A stretch of DNA of 21,221 bases, taken from Planctomycetota bacterium (GTDB taxonomy: Bacteria > Planctomycetota > Phycisphaerae > WQYP01). The position numbers and the translations under genes were made by a program. Below, one piece after another: positions 9,201-16,353 of the stretch (position 1 is the first letter of the stretch; each line of letters begins with the position of its first letter). Under the pieces are notes generated by a model. It ran no database searches. It saw only the letters and a program-made list of their open reading frames with translations, and was not told where the DNA came from. The stretch spans positions 1 to 21,221 of the forward strand of contig JAJYGE010000369.1 of assembly GCA_021785155.1 (NCBI GenBank), in the 5' to 3' direction.

Positions 9201-10870
9201 CCGGAAATTTTAAACTTGCCCTTCAAGAATATTCCAAACTTTATGCCTCGGTTCCCGATAACCGCACGATTACGCTGCGCTACGCGGAAACCCTTATCCG
9301 CGCCGGTGATGCCGCCAAAGGCATCGCCACCCTGAAAAAACGCATTTTGGCTAAAAATCCTTCAGATGAAGAAGCTCTGGTGCTGGAGGGGTTTGGTTAT
9401 TTGCAATCCGGCCACAAGAACAGTGCAAAAACGGCGCTGGCGCAAGCTCTGACACTCAATCCGCATGATCCCCATGCGTTATACGATATGGCATTGCTGC
9501 GTCTTTCTCCGCCGACACCGCAATATGTCAAAGCCATTGGAAACCTGCAACTGCTCCTTGCGTCCACGCCAACCGATGTCGCCGCCGAAAGTTTATTGGC
9601 GCAGGCTTATGCCGGGGCTGGTGAATATGCCGAGGCCGTTTATGAATACAATAAGATAATCAAGGCCGCTTCGCAGGATCAGTTGCCCCGTATACAATTG
9701 GCAAATCTGCTTTTTGATCTCTCCACCCGCTTTCTAAGTTTAACTCCCGCCAATACCAGCGATGCCGCATCAACGCTGCGAACACTTCATCCACTGTCCC
9801 GATTAGACCAGCTTATCAGCCAATCCCATCAGGCCTTTCCTGCCAGCCCGCAGTGGGTCATGATGCGGGCGCGTTATGAGCTAATGATGGGGCATAAGCA
9901 TAGCGCTGTGGCTTCCGCTGAACACGCCTTTCACATGGCCAATCAAAGCACAGCCGCCGCCATCGTCTATGCCCAGGTACTGGAAGCGGCCGGAGACTTT
10001 CATACTGCTATACACGTTGCGTCCAAAGCCTTGGCGATATCGCCCAATGTTGTTGAGCTTTATATGCTCCGGGGGAACGCACAATCCAAGATCAACAGCT
10101 TCACTGCCGCATCCTCCGATTTTACCAGGGCTTTGAATCTCACAGCCGGGAACGCGTCGCAATTCTTTGCTGTACTTTCGGCTTATCAGGCCGCTTTCAG
10201 CGCGCCGGGTAAACTGGCGATAGTTATAAAATCAATTGATAACTTGGGAGAGCATAGCCATATCAACCCCGCGCTGCTCGCATCGGCCAGAGCGATTGTG
10301 CAGTTCGCGGACCATCAATCACAGGATGCCCTGGTTTCCGCCAAGGCGGCTCTGGCGGACAATCCGACTTCCGTCGTTCGTCACGCCGCTTTGGAGATAG
10401 CGGCTTTTTCAACCTACCAGTTGAAGCAATATGAAGCCTGCCACGAATATTATAAGGACATTCTCAAAGTCAATCCTGATGATCCGGCCATTCTCAACAA
10501 TCTGGCGTATCTTCTGGCGGTGAAACTTCACCAGCCGGCGTCGGCACAAAAGTACGCCGAACATTGTAATGCGGTGCTCGTCCAGCAGGCCGGATCGGGG
10601 CAATATGCCCATAATGGAGATATACTCGATACATTGGGCTGGGTTCGCTATCTCAACGGGGATTTGACCGGTGCGGTTGCCGCGCTGGACCGCAGTCTGC
10701 GGTATAATCCACCCGCCACCGCGTATTATCATCTGGCCCGGGCGCTGGTGGCGCAAAAAAATACGGTTCGTGCGGTGAAAATTCTCAAAGAGGGAATTAA
10801 ACTGGCCCAAACGACCCATGATCCGATATTATTGCGTGCGGAACAATTGCTTAAACGCATTGAGAAATAA
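6203..10870 (+). CDS. Giant membrane-anchored TPR protein of the exosortase locus (PrsT-like)
   Basis: A 1555-residue protein: basic N-terminus (MAKRVNKR), one hydrophobic anchor (about 9-30, FLIILIVVLIAIVASIAGIY), then almost wholly Ala/Leu-rich helical repeats. Many have tetratricopeptide signatures, for example AATAYMDRAQARL-type helices ending in 'L.P.N', and clear C-terminal units such as NNLAYLLAVKLH and DTLGWVRYLNGDLTGAVAALD. Such proteins occur in PEP-CTERM/exosortase loci and are thought to scaffold export complexes. Known PrsT proteins are usually lipoproteins; this one has no lipobox Cys after the anchor, so it is probably a signal-anchored periplasmic protein. It is longer than the roughly 900 residues I would expect. 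AAAGGA (6191-6196) sits 6 nt before ATG 6203. The TPR identity is firm; the scaffold role is inference. Confidence 0.85.
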   Translation: MAKRVNKRFLIILIVVLIAIVASIAGIYYVLIKINNNPTRLVAEAKVALKNNDTELARSLYQQAAVVSLHDHLPQAAKILVKLGDLNYQTTPQNIDRFRAALSDWHAAIQQNPNLLTAHKKLLDAFYQDAVHSANDSSLWQQIEIQADHVIKLDPKNATAYMDRAQARLRSVSGLAALTNRRFTAAKTDLRIACKLQPDNILPHALLAQVYLQQAAAEHAQNLITTSAMTKLSDKGIAILKGFALKHPKNVDALLALTAIYRMVPGHVNDADKIMAAAQAMAPNNPKVLEAQAQQLLMRGAAPARIAAIFKKVVAIKPDDMSAYAAAGEFLRRANHPHQAIEYLKKGLAHPTPGGGLTPEINQNVSLRMNQMLMGAYLQLATQAPGGSDIRKNYLARASDTLAWVAQRMPQSAWVYVARSRLRFAQGRLDSSRRWINKADGILSPGNPQDLSLWLTEKQLLAQIYQIRGQSGSALSVLNEIQKYLPNQPSVALARAQLMVQQNPSATLATARAVLKQDPTNSAALNLEALSLANLNRRAELTALLARTNTSHNFSLAQLKARLELADHQYSAAEKTMAPWLKQSPGDPRVVTVVYAAMAGLHQRTQAQAMIARAIKIAPTNLQFILINDQLSHPKAPMPTVSLGPLTSNIAQISVAGVSASQAQLNAIEKLPDPIERGLLLSRFYLSSGEAAKAEGVLAPLAQAHPNNSRIIEAQFRVALAQKNYKLAGQLVRRGADLNSDGYNGAFLRAQLEIARGNSASAVKTLAAVLKKHPDNAAMKTFYGIALLSSGDLRDGVTALTGALKAKPDDLNALTALIQYYLTSNDPADIQRARNLVNQGLAYYPLDTQLENWHYQFADLYGKPGPEITRRLAIYKRDPSDLNNISRLALLYMRVKNPARAIALLQTARKSHPTNLQLARELGEIYVLEKKTGAAQQVFSSLAENSDKTIAFAGRLMLGDFYQNTGNLNQAAQVYQAALKLQPKDRHTVQRRLGDMYFNAGNFKLALQEYSKLYASVPDNRTITLRYAETLIRAGDAAKGIATLKKRILAKNPSDEEALVLEGFGYLQSGHKNSAKTALAQALTLNPHDPHALYDMALLRLSPPTPQYVKAIGNLQLLLASTPTDVAAESLLAQAYAGAGEYAEAVYEYNKIIKAASQDQLPRIQLANLLFDLSTRFLSLTPANTSDAASTLRTLHPLSRLDQLISQSHQAFPASPQWVMMRARYELMMGHKHSAVASAEHAFHMANQSTAAAIVYAQVLEAAGDFHTAIHVASKALAISPNVVELYMLRGNAQSKINSFTAASSDFTRALNLTAGNASQFFAVLSAYQAAFSAPGKLAIVIKSIDNLGEHSHINPALLASARAIVQFADHQSQDALVSAKAALADNPTSVVRHAALEIAAFSTYQLKQYEACHEYYKDILKVNPDDPAILNNLAYLLAVKLHQPASAQKYAEHCNAVLVQQAGSGQYAHNGDILDTLGWVRYLNGDLTGAVAALDRSLRYNPPATAYYHLARALVAQKNTVRAVKILKEGIKLAQTTHDPILLRAEQLLKRIEK

Positions 10871-10932
10871 GTGTCCAATGTCGTTGTGATTGAGTTATGA
10901 GCCATGTTTTTGAAGAATGTTGCCTCGTATGC

Positions 10933-10960
10933 TTGCCAGCGACGCAAAACCGGGTATAAA
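10933..10960 (+). promoter_or_regulatory. Sigma70-type promoter for the Wzc-like gene
   Basis: TTGCCA (10933-10938, five of six to TTGACA) and TATAAA (10955-10960, five of six to TATAAT) are separated by 16 bp in the 161-bp gap after the TPR gene. Transcription would begin near 10967, giving a leader of about 65 nt. It would let the Wzc-like gene be expressed apart from the upstream genes. Confidence 0.55.
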
Positions 10961-10971
10961 GATATGTTAAC

Positions 10972-10983
10972 GAGCCTAGGCTC
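10972..10983. promoter_or_regulatory. Perfect 12-bp palindrome just after the predicted start site; candidate operator
   Basis: GAGCCTAGGCTC is a perfect palindrome lying 12 bp after the -10 box, so it overlaps or closely follows the predicted transcription start. That is a common place for a repressor site. No second copy was noticed elsewhere in the window. It could also be a short RNA structure in the leader. Confidence 0.35.
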
Positions 10984-11031
10984 TGAATCTGTTGTATGTG
11001 AGTTTCGTCTTGAACCTTTTAGAGGGATACC

Positions 11032-13236
11032 ATGACGCAATCAAACGCGCTTGCTTTAGCCGGATCAATGCCGGATCCCAATAATTTATCAACGGGACCG
11101 AAGCTGGGCTTCATCCTGCGGCGATATAAATGGCTGATCCTGTTGGGTACGCTATTGGGTATTCTTATTGGCGCCGCGCTGTTTTTGGCCTTTCGCCAAT
11201 ATGATCCGCGTTGGACGGCGTATTCCATTTTTGAAGTGCGCCCGAACCTTCCCAACCCCTTAATGTCTCGTCAGAATGACAGCTATGCAACCGATACCGG
11301 GGTCAGCCGTTTTATCAACAGTCAGGTGGTTTTGGTTACCAGCCCTGATGTATTGCAAACGGCCCTGCAAACCAATGCCTTCCAGCAAAGTTCAAAAAAC
11401 CCTTCAGAGAAAAGTTCCTGGCTGATCGCTCATTCTTCCGATCCCCTGGATTATCTGCAAAAAGATCTGGACGTGGCACCCATTCCCCATACCAATCTCT
11501 TCAGGGTCAGCCTTTCCTGGCATAACCCTCAGGAAACAGCGGATCTGGTCAACGCCGTCAGCACGGTATATCTCAATTATGTCCGCGATCAGGAAAGGTC
11601 CCAGCTATCGCGCGAAGCACAAAGCGTTGCCGCCGCGGAAGCCAGTATGCAAGCCAAGGTCGAAGCCCTTGAGGCTCGCGTGGAAACCTTCCGCGTCGCC
11701 CATGATGTTCCCGGTCTCATTGAACAGCACACAGTTCTCGCCAATACACTGGCGACGTTGAACACATTCGAAATTCAAGCCGAAATTCGAGCCAAGGAAG
11801 CTCAGGCCGCCTATCAGCAGATCAAAGAACAGGTGGCGAATAACACGCTTAGACTTTCCCCGGACATGCAGCAGATTGTGGACGAGGACCCCAATTTGCG
11901 CGAATTGAATTTGAATTTGCTGGACCTTAAACAATCCATTCAAGTTTCTCAGAAGACGCTGGGAACGGGGTATCGCGGCACCATTTCGCTTGAAATTCGC
12001 GAAGCCAGCCTGGAACGACAAATTCATCAATTAAAGCAGAAACTTACCGTGCGGGCCCGGCTGCAAATGCAGGAGGCCGCCAAAACTAGAATGCAGTCCG
12101 CCGAAGCGATGCTTGCCTCCACCGAGCGCCGCGTGCAACAGGAGCAGAGCCTGGTTCATGATCTTGATGCAGCCGTACAGGAATATGACAGTCTGCTGGC
12201 TACGCTCAAAACCAATCAGGCGCTGCTGAATCACCTTATTGATCGCAGCACAATGATGAATCTGCAACGCACCATTGACGAATCCAAGGTGCAATTGCGT
12301 AACTCGGCCATTGCCCCCAAGGAAAAGTCATTTCCAAAGCTTTCGCATTTCTTAATTGGTGGGTTGGTCTTCGGCCTGTTGCTTTCCTTCGGCCTGGCGT
12401 ATCTGGTGGAAGTGACCAACACCCGGGTGAATACACCACGCGATGTTACCGGCGTGATGCGACTGCCCCTGCTTGGATTTATCCCCGATCATGCCGATGA
12501 TCCATTGCTTAGCGGCAACCCGATGATAAGTGTGCGAAATTCACCGGCTTCCATGACGGCGGAATCTTTCCGGCAGATTCGTGGTCGCCTGGCCGCCTCG
12601 GCCTCGGATCGCCCCATTCAAACGCTGCTGGTGGCCAGTTTCTCACCCGGTGGTGGTGCCAGCACCGTGGCCAGCAATTTGGCCAACAGTATCGCCATCA
12701 GCGAGATGAAAGTTCTATTGGTGGATGCCAACTTCTATCGTCCGACGCTGCAAAGCGTTTATCCGTTTGTTCCTGAAATAGGCCTGGCGGATGTACTTGC
12801 CGGCCGAGCCCGGCTGGATCAGGCCATTGCCCAGTCGCCGGAGGTTCCCGCCCTGTATGTACTGGGCTGCGGTTCTCGCTCCAAGTTGCCTACAGAGCTC
12901 ACCGATCACCGAGCCTTCCCGGATTTACTGGCGCAGATGAAAACCCAGTTTGACATGGTTATTTTTGATGGCGCACCGCTGACTTTTGTGGCCGACTCAA
13001 TTAATTTGGCGGCACGCGTGGATGGCGTTATCGCAGTATTGCGGGCCGGCATGATTACCCGTGGTACGGTGGGCCGTATTCGCGAGCAGTTGCGACAGGT
13101 ACGGGCTAACCTCGTGGGCATTGTGTTGAATGCCGCCCAAACCTACAGCGCCGGTTACTTCCGACAAAATTACCGCACCTTTTTTGAGTATTCCGAATCA
13201 GGAAAACCGGCTAATAAATCGCTGCCCGGCGGCTGA
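11032..13236 (+). CDS. Wzc-like chain-length determinant / BY-kinase-like protein with a degenerate Walker A
   Basis: Inner-membrane co-polymerase that in relatives controls polysaccharide chain length and export through tyrosine autophosphorylation. The 734 residues show a Wzz-type domain with TM1 (about 34-54), a long periplasmic coiled coil (about 190-420), TM2 (about 439-460) and a cytoplasmic P-loop ATPase domain. The Walker A region reads SPGGGASTVASN (538-549): the invariant Lys is Ala543, encoded GCC, at least two base changes from any Lys codon. Walker A' is VDANFYRP (564-571; second Asp is Asn567) and Walker B is VIFDGAP (643-649). A C-terminal tyrosine cluster remains (Tyr705, 709, 714, 720). 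ATP binding is therefore doubtful and this may be a pseudokinase scaffold. AGAGGG at 11021-11026 supports ATG 11032. It ends the exosortase locus. Confidence 0.9.
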   Translation: MTQSNALALAGSMPDPNNLSTGPKLGFILRRYKWLILLGTLLGILIGAALFLAFRQYDPRWTAYSIFEVRPNLPNPLMSRQNDSYATDTGVSRFINSQVVLVTSPDVLQTALQTNAFQQSSKNPSEKSSWLIAHSSDPLDYLQKDLDVAPIPHTNLFRVSLSWHNPQETADLVNAVSTVYLNYVRDQERSQLSREAQSVAAAEASMQAKVEALEARVETFRVAHDVPGLIEQHTVLANTLATLNTFEIQAEIRAKEAQAAYQQIKEQVANNTLRLSPDMQQIVDEDPNLRELNLNLLDLKQSIQVSQKTLGTGYRGTISLEIREASLERQIHQLKQKLTVRARLQMQEAAKTRMQSAEAMLASTERRVQQEQSLVHDLDAAVQEYDSLLATLKTNQALLNHLIDRSTMMNLQRTIDESKVQLRNSAIAPKEKSFPKLSHFLIGGLVFGLLLSFGLAYLVEVTNTRVNTPRDVTGVMRLPLLGFIPDHADDPLLSGNPMISVRNSPASMTAESFRQIRGRLAASASDRPIQTLLVASFSPGGGASTVASNLANSIAISEMKVLLVDANFYRPTLQSVYPFVPEIGLADVLAGRARLDQAIAQSPEVPALYVLGCGSRSKLPTELTDHRAFPDLLAQMKTQFDMVIFDGAPLTFVADSINLAARVDGVIAVLRAGMITRGTVGRIREQLRQVRANLVGIVLNAAQTYSAGYFRQNYRTFFEYSESGKPANKSLPGG

Positions 13237-13240
13237 TGAC

Positions 13241-13299
13241 GAGTGTGTGACACTTCCTGCGCTTGATGTTCAACGAGCCGCGCAAACCGTCACCCACCC
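13241..13299. repeat. REP-like imperfect inverted repeat between the Wzc-like and HNH genes
   Basis: GAGTGTGTGACACTTCCTGC (from 13241) is matched in inverse orientation by 13278-13299, which ends GTCACCCACCC, around a 15-nt loop. The left arm contains the perfect dyad AGTGT-GTG-ACACT (13242-13254). Both arms belong to the same GTGYGTGACRCTT motif family found at 16142, 16171, 16353 and 16404. The left arm starts 5 bp after the stop of the Wzc-like gene. Nothing else was identified in 13300-13527. Confidence 0.5.
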
Positions 13300-13549
13300 G
13301 TGCCGTTCACCTGCGCCCGAATTGTGCTCTCCCAGCCGCGCCATGCGTCATGCATCCGCTGATGACGGTCTGACTGGCTTGAACATATCGCCCGTTGCGA
13401 TGACAATGTATGGGACGTTGGGCTGAAACTCCTGACCTTGGGGCCGCCAACGCGGTTTCATTCGCCAGGCGCCGGCTGGAAAGGTTTGTCACTTTTCCGC
13501 CGGCAAGCCGACCCGGGAGGACCAACGATGATGAACCGGAGTCTATGGC

Positions 13550-14185
13550 GTGGCCGAAATTTATCCACCCTCTGGCCTCTCTTGCAACGTGCTGGTGCTG
13601 AACCGCCTCTACATGGCGATGCGCGTGGTCAACGCCCGGCGCGCCTTCACATTGCTGTGTAAAAATATCGCGGAAGTCATTTCCGTTGAGAACGGGAACT
13701 ATTTTTCCTACGACATGGAATCATGGACCGAAATTTCCCAGCTTAAAGCGCAATTTGAGCGCGAATCGCATGATTTTGTCCGCACCGTGCGCTATGAACT
13801 CGCTGTGCCGCGCATTATTCGGCTGCTGGGTTATGACCGTCTGCCCCGGCAGGATGTCAAACTCAATCGTCGCAATATTTACGCCCGTGATCATGGGGCG
13901 TGTCAGTATTGCCGCCGCAAATTTGCCACCAGTGAATTATCCCTGGACCATGTGGTGCCGCGCTCTTTGGGTGGGAAAACCATCTGGGAAAACCTGGTCT
14001 GCGCCTGTGTGTATTGCAACGCCCGCAAGGGTGGCCGCACGCCCCAGCAGGCCGGCATGCACCTGCTTAAACCTCCGATTAAGCCACGGCGTAATCCAGT
14101 TATTAATGTCCGCCTGGAGTCGGATAAATATGCCACCTGGAAACATTTCCTTGACCACGCCTACTGGAGCGTCGAACTCAAGTGA
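13550..14185 (+). CDS. HNH endonuclease family protein
   Basis: A 211-residue protein with a complete HNH nuclease core: zinc pair CQYC (118-121), LDHVVPRSLGG (132-142, with the Asp-His pair 133-134), WENLV (146-150, Asn148) and a second pair CVYC (153-156). The N-terminal part (VLVLNRLYMAMRVVNARRAF, from 14) is typical of a chromosomal HNH family I associate with Planctomycetes, whose cellular role is not known to me. No sign of a restriction system or intron surrounds it. GGAG at 13538-13541 lies 8 nt before the GTG start at 13550. A stronger ribosome site (GGGAGG, 13515-13520) instead leads ATG 13528 in another frame. The stop is 11 bp from the convergent guaB stop. Nuclease activity is expected from the motifs but its target is unknown. 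Confidence 0.85.
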   Translation: MAEIYPPSGLSCNVLVLNRLYMAMRVVNARRAFTLLCKNIAEVISVENGNYFSYDMESWTEISQLKAQFERESHDFVRTVRYELAVPRIIRLLGYDRLPRQDVKLNRRNIYARDHGACQYCRRKFATSELSLDHVVPRSLGGKTIWENLVCACVYCNARKGGRTPQQAGMHLLKPPIKPRRNPVINVRLESDKYATWKHFLDHAYWSVELK

Positions 14186-14196
14186 CAATATTCTGA

Positions 14197-15684
14197 CTAT
14201 TCATCCGCACCGCTGTTGACGGAGTAATAGTTCGGGCTTTCCCGTGTGATGGTAATATCATGGGGGTGACTTTCCACCATGCTGGCATGGGTGACACGCA
14301 CAAAGCGGGCCTTCTTCTGCAATTCGTCAATTGTTTTTGCGCCACAATATCCCATGCCCGCACGCAGGCCTCCGACCATCTGATAAACAAAATCTCCCAG
14401 CGGCCCGCGGTAATGCACCAGGCCCTCCACACCTTCCGGCACCAGTTTGCTGCTCTGCCGCACCGCCGCCTGCCCGTAGCGATCCGCGGAGCCTTGCACC
14501 ATGGCTCCCATGGAACCCATGCCGCGATAACTCTTAAATCGTCGCCCACGATGTATGACCAGATCGCCGGGGCTTTCATCTAATCCGGCGAACAATGACC
14601 CCATCATCACCGCATTGGCACCGGTAGCCAGGGCCTTGGTGATATCTCCGCTGTGGCGTATGCCGCCATCGGCAATGACCGGCACACCCAGCGGTCCGGC
14701 CACCGCCACGACATTCATAATCGCTGTAATCTGAGGCACCCCCACGCCGCTGACAATCCGCGTGGTGCAGATACTGCCCGGACCGATGCCAACTTTTACC
14801 CCATCGGCTCCGGCGTCAATAAGGTCTTTCGCCGCTTCAGCCGTGGCGATATTTCCCGCGATGACATCAATATCGAATTTACGCTTGATCTCACGAACCG
14901 TATCGATCACATTGGCGGAATGGCCATGCGCGGTATCCACCACCAGCACATCCACACCTGATGCAATCAGGGCCGTTACCCGGTCGAATTGCTTTACCCC
15001 CACCGCCGCCCCGACGCGCAGACGTCCCCGGCCATCCTTGCACGCCCTTGGAAATTGATGGGTTTTATCAATGTCACGCATGGTGATCATGCCGCAAAGC
15101 CGCCGCCGATCATCCACCAGAAGCAGCTTTTCCACGCGGGCGGTATTCAACAGAATTTCCGCCTTTTCCAACGATGTACCCGGCGGGGCGGTGACCAGAT
15201 TGGTGCGAGTCATAAGTTCCCGGACCGAATGGCTGTCATCACCTTCAATGAACTTCAAATCCCGCCGCGTAAGAATACCCACCAACGCCCCGTCGGACGC
15301 GTTCACAATTGGAATCCCGCTGATATTCTGTTCCTTCATAATTTGTCGGGCACGGCCAACCGTGGCATCCGGCGGCAATGTTACCGGATCGGTGATTATG
15401 CCGTTGGCGGAGCGTTTAACCTTTTCCACCTCCCGGCATTGATGTTCAATGGACATATTTTTGTGAATACACCCCAGGCCGCCCTCCTGCGCCAGCGCAA
15501 TAGCCAATGCCGCCTCGGTAACGGTATCCATCGGGGCTGAAATCAGGGGTAAATTAAGCTCAATGCGGCGCGTAAGGCGTGTGCGCGTGTCCGCTTCCGA
15601 TGGGACAAAATCACTACGCCCCGGGACCAGCAGCACATCATCAAAAGTAAAGCCTTCACCGATAATTTTATTCAGGTTTTCCAT
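14197..15684 (-). CDS. guaB: IMP dehydrogenase
   Basis: Oxidises IMP to XMP with NAD+, the committed step of guanine nucleotide synthesis, in the cytoplasm. The 495-residue protein has full family length: N-terminal [10 protein letters not shown] (12-21), two CBS domains (about 95-205), phosphate and NAD regions, the catalytic Cys306 in [15 protein letters not shown] (301-315), [13 protein letters not shown] (362-374), and the mobile-flap Arg402-Tyr403 (DRYGQ). The frame stays open far upstream to 16128, but that part is translated repeat [19 protein letters not shown] is the natural start. No Shine-Dalgarno precedes it, and a promoter lies so close that the mRNA probably starts at or near the ATG. 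It is convergent with the HNH gene and stands alone, without guaA. Confidence 0.96.
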   Translation of the reverse strand: MENLNKIIGEGFTFDDVLLVPGRSDFVPSEADTRTRLTRRIELNLPLISAPMDTVTEAALAIALAQEGGLGCIHKNMSIEHQCREVEKVKRSANGIITDPVTLPPDATVGRARQIMKEQNISGIPIVNASDGALVGILTRRDLKFIEGDDSHSVRELMTRTNLVTAPPGTSLEKAEILLNTARVEKLLLVDDRRRLCGMITMRDIDKTHQFPRACKDGRGRLRVGAAVGVKQFDRVTALIASGVDVLVVDTAHGHSANVIDTVREIKRKFDIDVIAGNIATAEAAKDLIDAGADGVKVGIGPGSICTTRIVSGVGVPQITAIMNVVAVAGPLGVPVIADGGIRHSGDITKALATGANAVMMGSLFAGLDESPGDLVIHRGRRFKSYRGMGSMGAMVQGSADRYGQAAVRQSSKLVPEGVEGLVHYRGPLGDFVYQMVGGLRAGMGYCGAKTIDELQKKARFVRVTHASMVESHPHDITITRESPNYYSVNSGADE

Positions 15685-15690
15685 GTAGCA

Positions 15691-15719
15691 ATAATGCCCG
15701 GTAGCGCCGGTAAAGTCAA
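15691..15719 (-). promoter_or_regulatory. guaB promoter, probably producing a leaderless mRNA
   Basis: On the minus strand TTGACT (15719-15714, five of six) and CATTAT (15696-15691, four of six) are separated by exactly 17 bp. Only six bases (TGCTAC) separate the -10 box from the guaB ATG, so the expected start site falls at or next to the start codon. The lack of any Shine-Dalgarno agrees with this. Confidence 0.5.
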
Positions 15720-15780
15720 ACGTCCCTGACGATCCCATTGTTTTCGGGCGTGGCAATAGATCCGGGCAGTGTACCGGGAA

Positions 15781-16091
15781 ACCCCATCCCACTGTTAGAA
15801 CAGGGGAGCAGAGGAACAGGTGAGCAGGGGAAGGGGTACCGCTGGCGGTTGCCTCATCTTGCGACAGCATCACTTTAGTTCCAGCCTTGTGCGATCTACT
15901 GTTCAACTCTCTCCTGACCCCTGCTCTGCGGCCGCCGCCGCGTGTGCTTGCACCGCGCGTTTTGCGCGGCAGTCGTCGGTGTTGAGAAAGCAGTAAGTAG
16001 ACCGCTGGGGGTACCTTATTTTGCGACCGCATCATAATAGTCCCCGCCTTATGTGCTCTACTGCTCAACCCTCTACTGTTCTCTGCTCTGC
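15781..16091. repeat. Left arm of a ~310-bp long inverted repeat (partner at 20913-21220)
   Basis: Reverse-complementing this stretch reproduces the end of the window. Over the outer ~150 bp (15781-15931 against 21071-21220) I count two mismatches by eye; the inner half is more diverged. Each arm holds two related ~93-bp units (both contain GCAGAGCAGGG and, further on, GTCGCA.GATGAGGCAAC or a variant), separated by about 65 bp that include a GC-rich hairpin (here 15953-15969). It covers the spurious upstream extension of the guaB frame. No transposase is present. Confidence 0.8.
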
Positions 16092-16111
16092 CGCCACCGC
16101 CGCCACGGGTG

Positions 16112-16144
16112 CCCGGAAAAATTGCCACGCCATTGTTTTCCGGG
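16112..16144. repeat. Hairpin-forming inverted repeat
   Basis: CCCGGAAAA (16112-16120) and TTTTCCGGG (16136-16144) are perfectly complementary over nine bases around a 15-nt loop. It runs into the next repeat, sharing its GGG. It could be a terminator-like or REP-type hairpin; read rightward, the stem is not followed by a T-run. Confidence 0.45.
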
Positions 16145-16194
16145 TGTGTGGCACTTTACGCGGGTGGAATGGGTGCGTGACACTTTATGCGGGT
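16142..16194. repeat. Two tandem copies of a 24-bp REP-like motif
   Basis: 16142-16165 (GGGTGTGTGGCACTTTACGC...) and 16171-16194 (GGGTGCGTGACACTTTATGC...) differ at three of 24 positions, with a 29-bp period. The second copy is also the left end of the nested palindrome that follows. Confidence 0.65.
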
Positions 16195-16353
16195 ATGGTT
16201 TTATTGCACTGCAAACACGATGCCCCCGGAGCACCGTCATGATAATGCGGTGCCGCTGGTCCGCGCGAAGGCTGACGGCACCGGGTTATCACTACGGTGT
16301 TCGGGGGAGAGACTATTGCGGTGTCCGTAACCCGCATAAAGCGTCACGCACCC
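16171..16353. repeat. 183-bp nested-palindrome element (MITE- or REP-cluster-like)
   Basis: The ends are a 24-bp inverted repeat (16171-16194 and 16330-16353) with a single mismatch. Inside is a second inverted repeat of about 36 bp (16223-16259 and 16272-16307, both beginning CCCCCG from their outer ends). Each inner arm can itself fold into a hairpin with stem GCACCG and an 11-nt loop (16231-16253, and 16279-16301 with one wobble pair). No open reading frame of note is inside. The layout suggests a non-autonomous mobile or REP-type unit whose enzyme is encoded elsewhere; no clear target-site duplication was recognised. Confidence 0.6.

Noticed and set aside
15685..16128. In-frame upstream extension of guaB by 148 codons
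   Set aside because: It is translated repeat DNA: the same peptide text is produced by the inverted copy at the window's end, and IMP dehydrogenases begin near [16 protein letters not shown].
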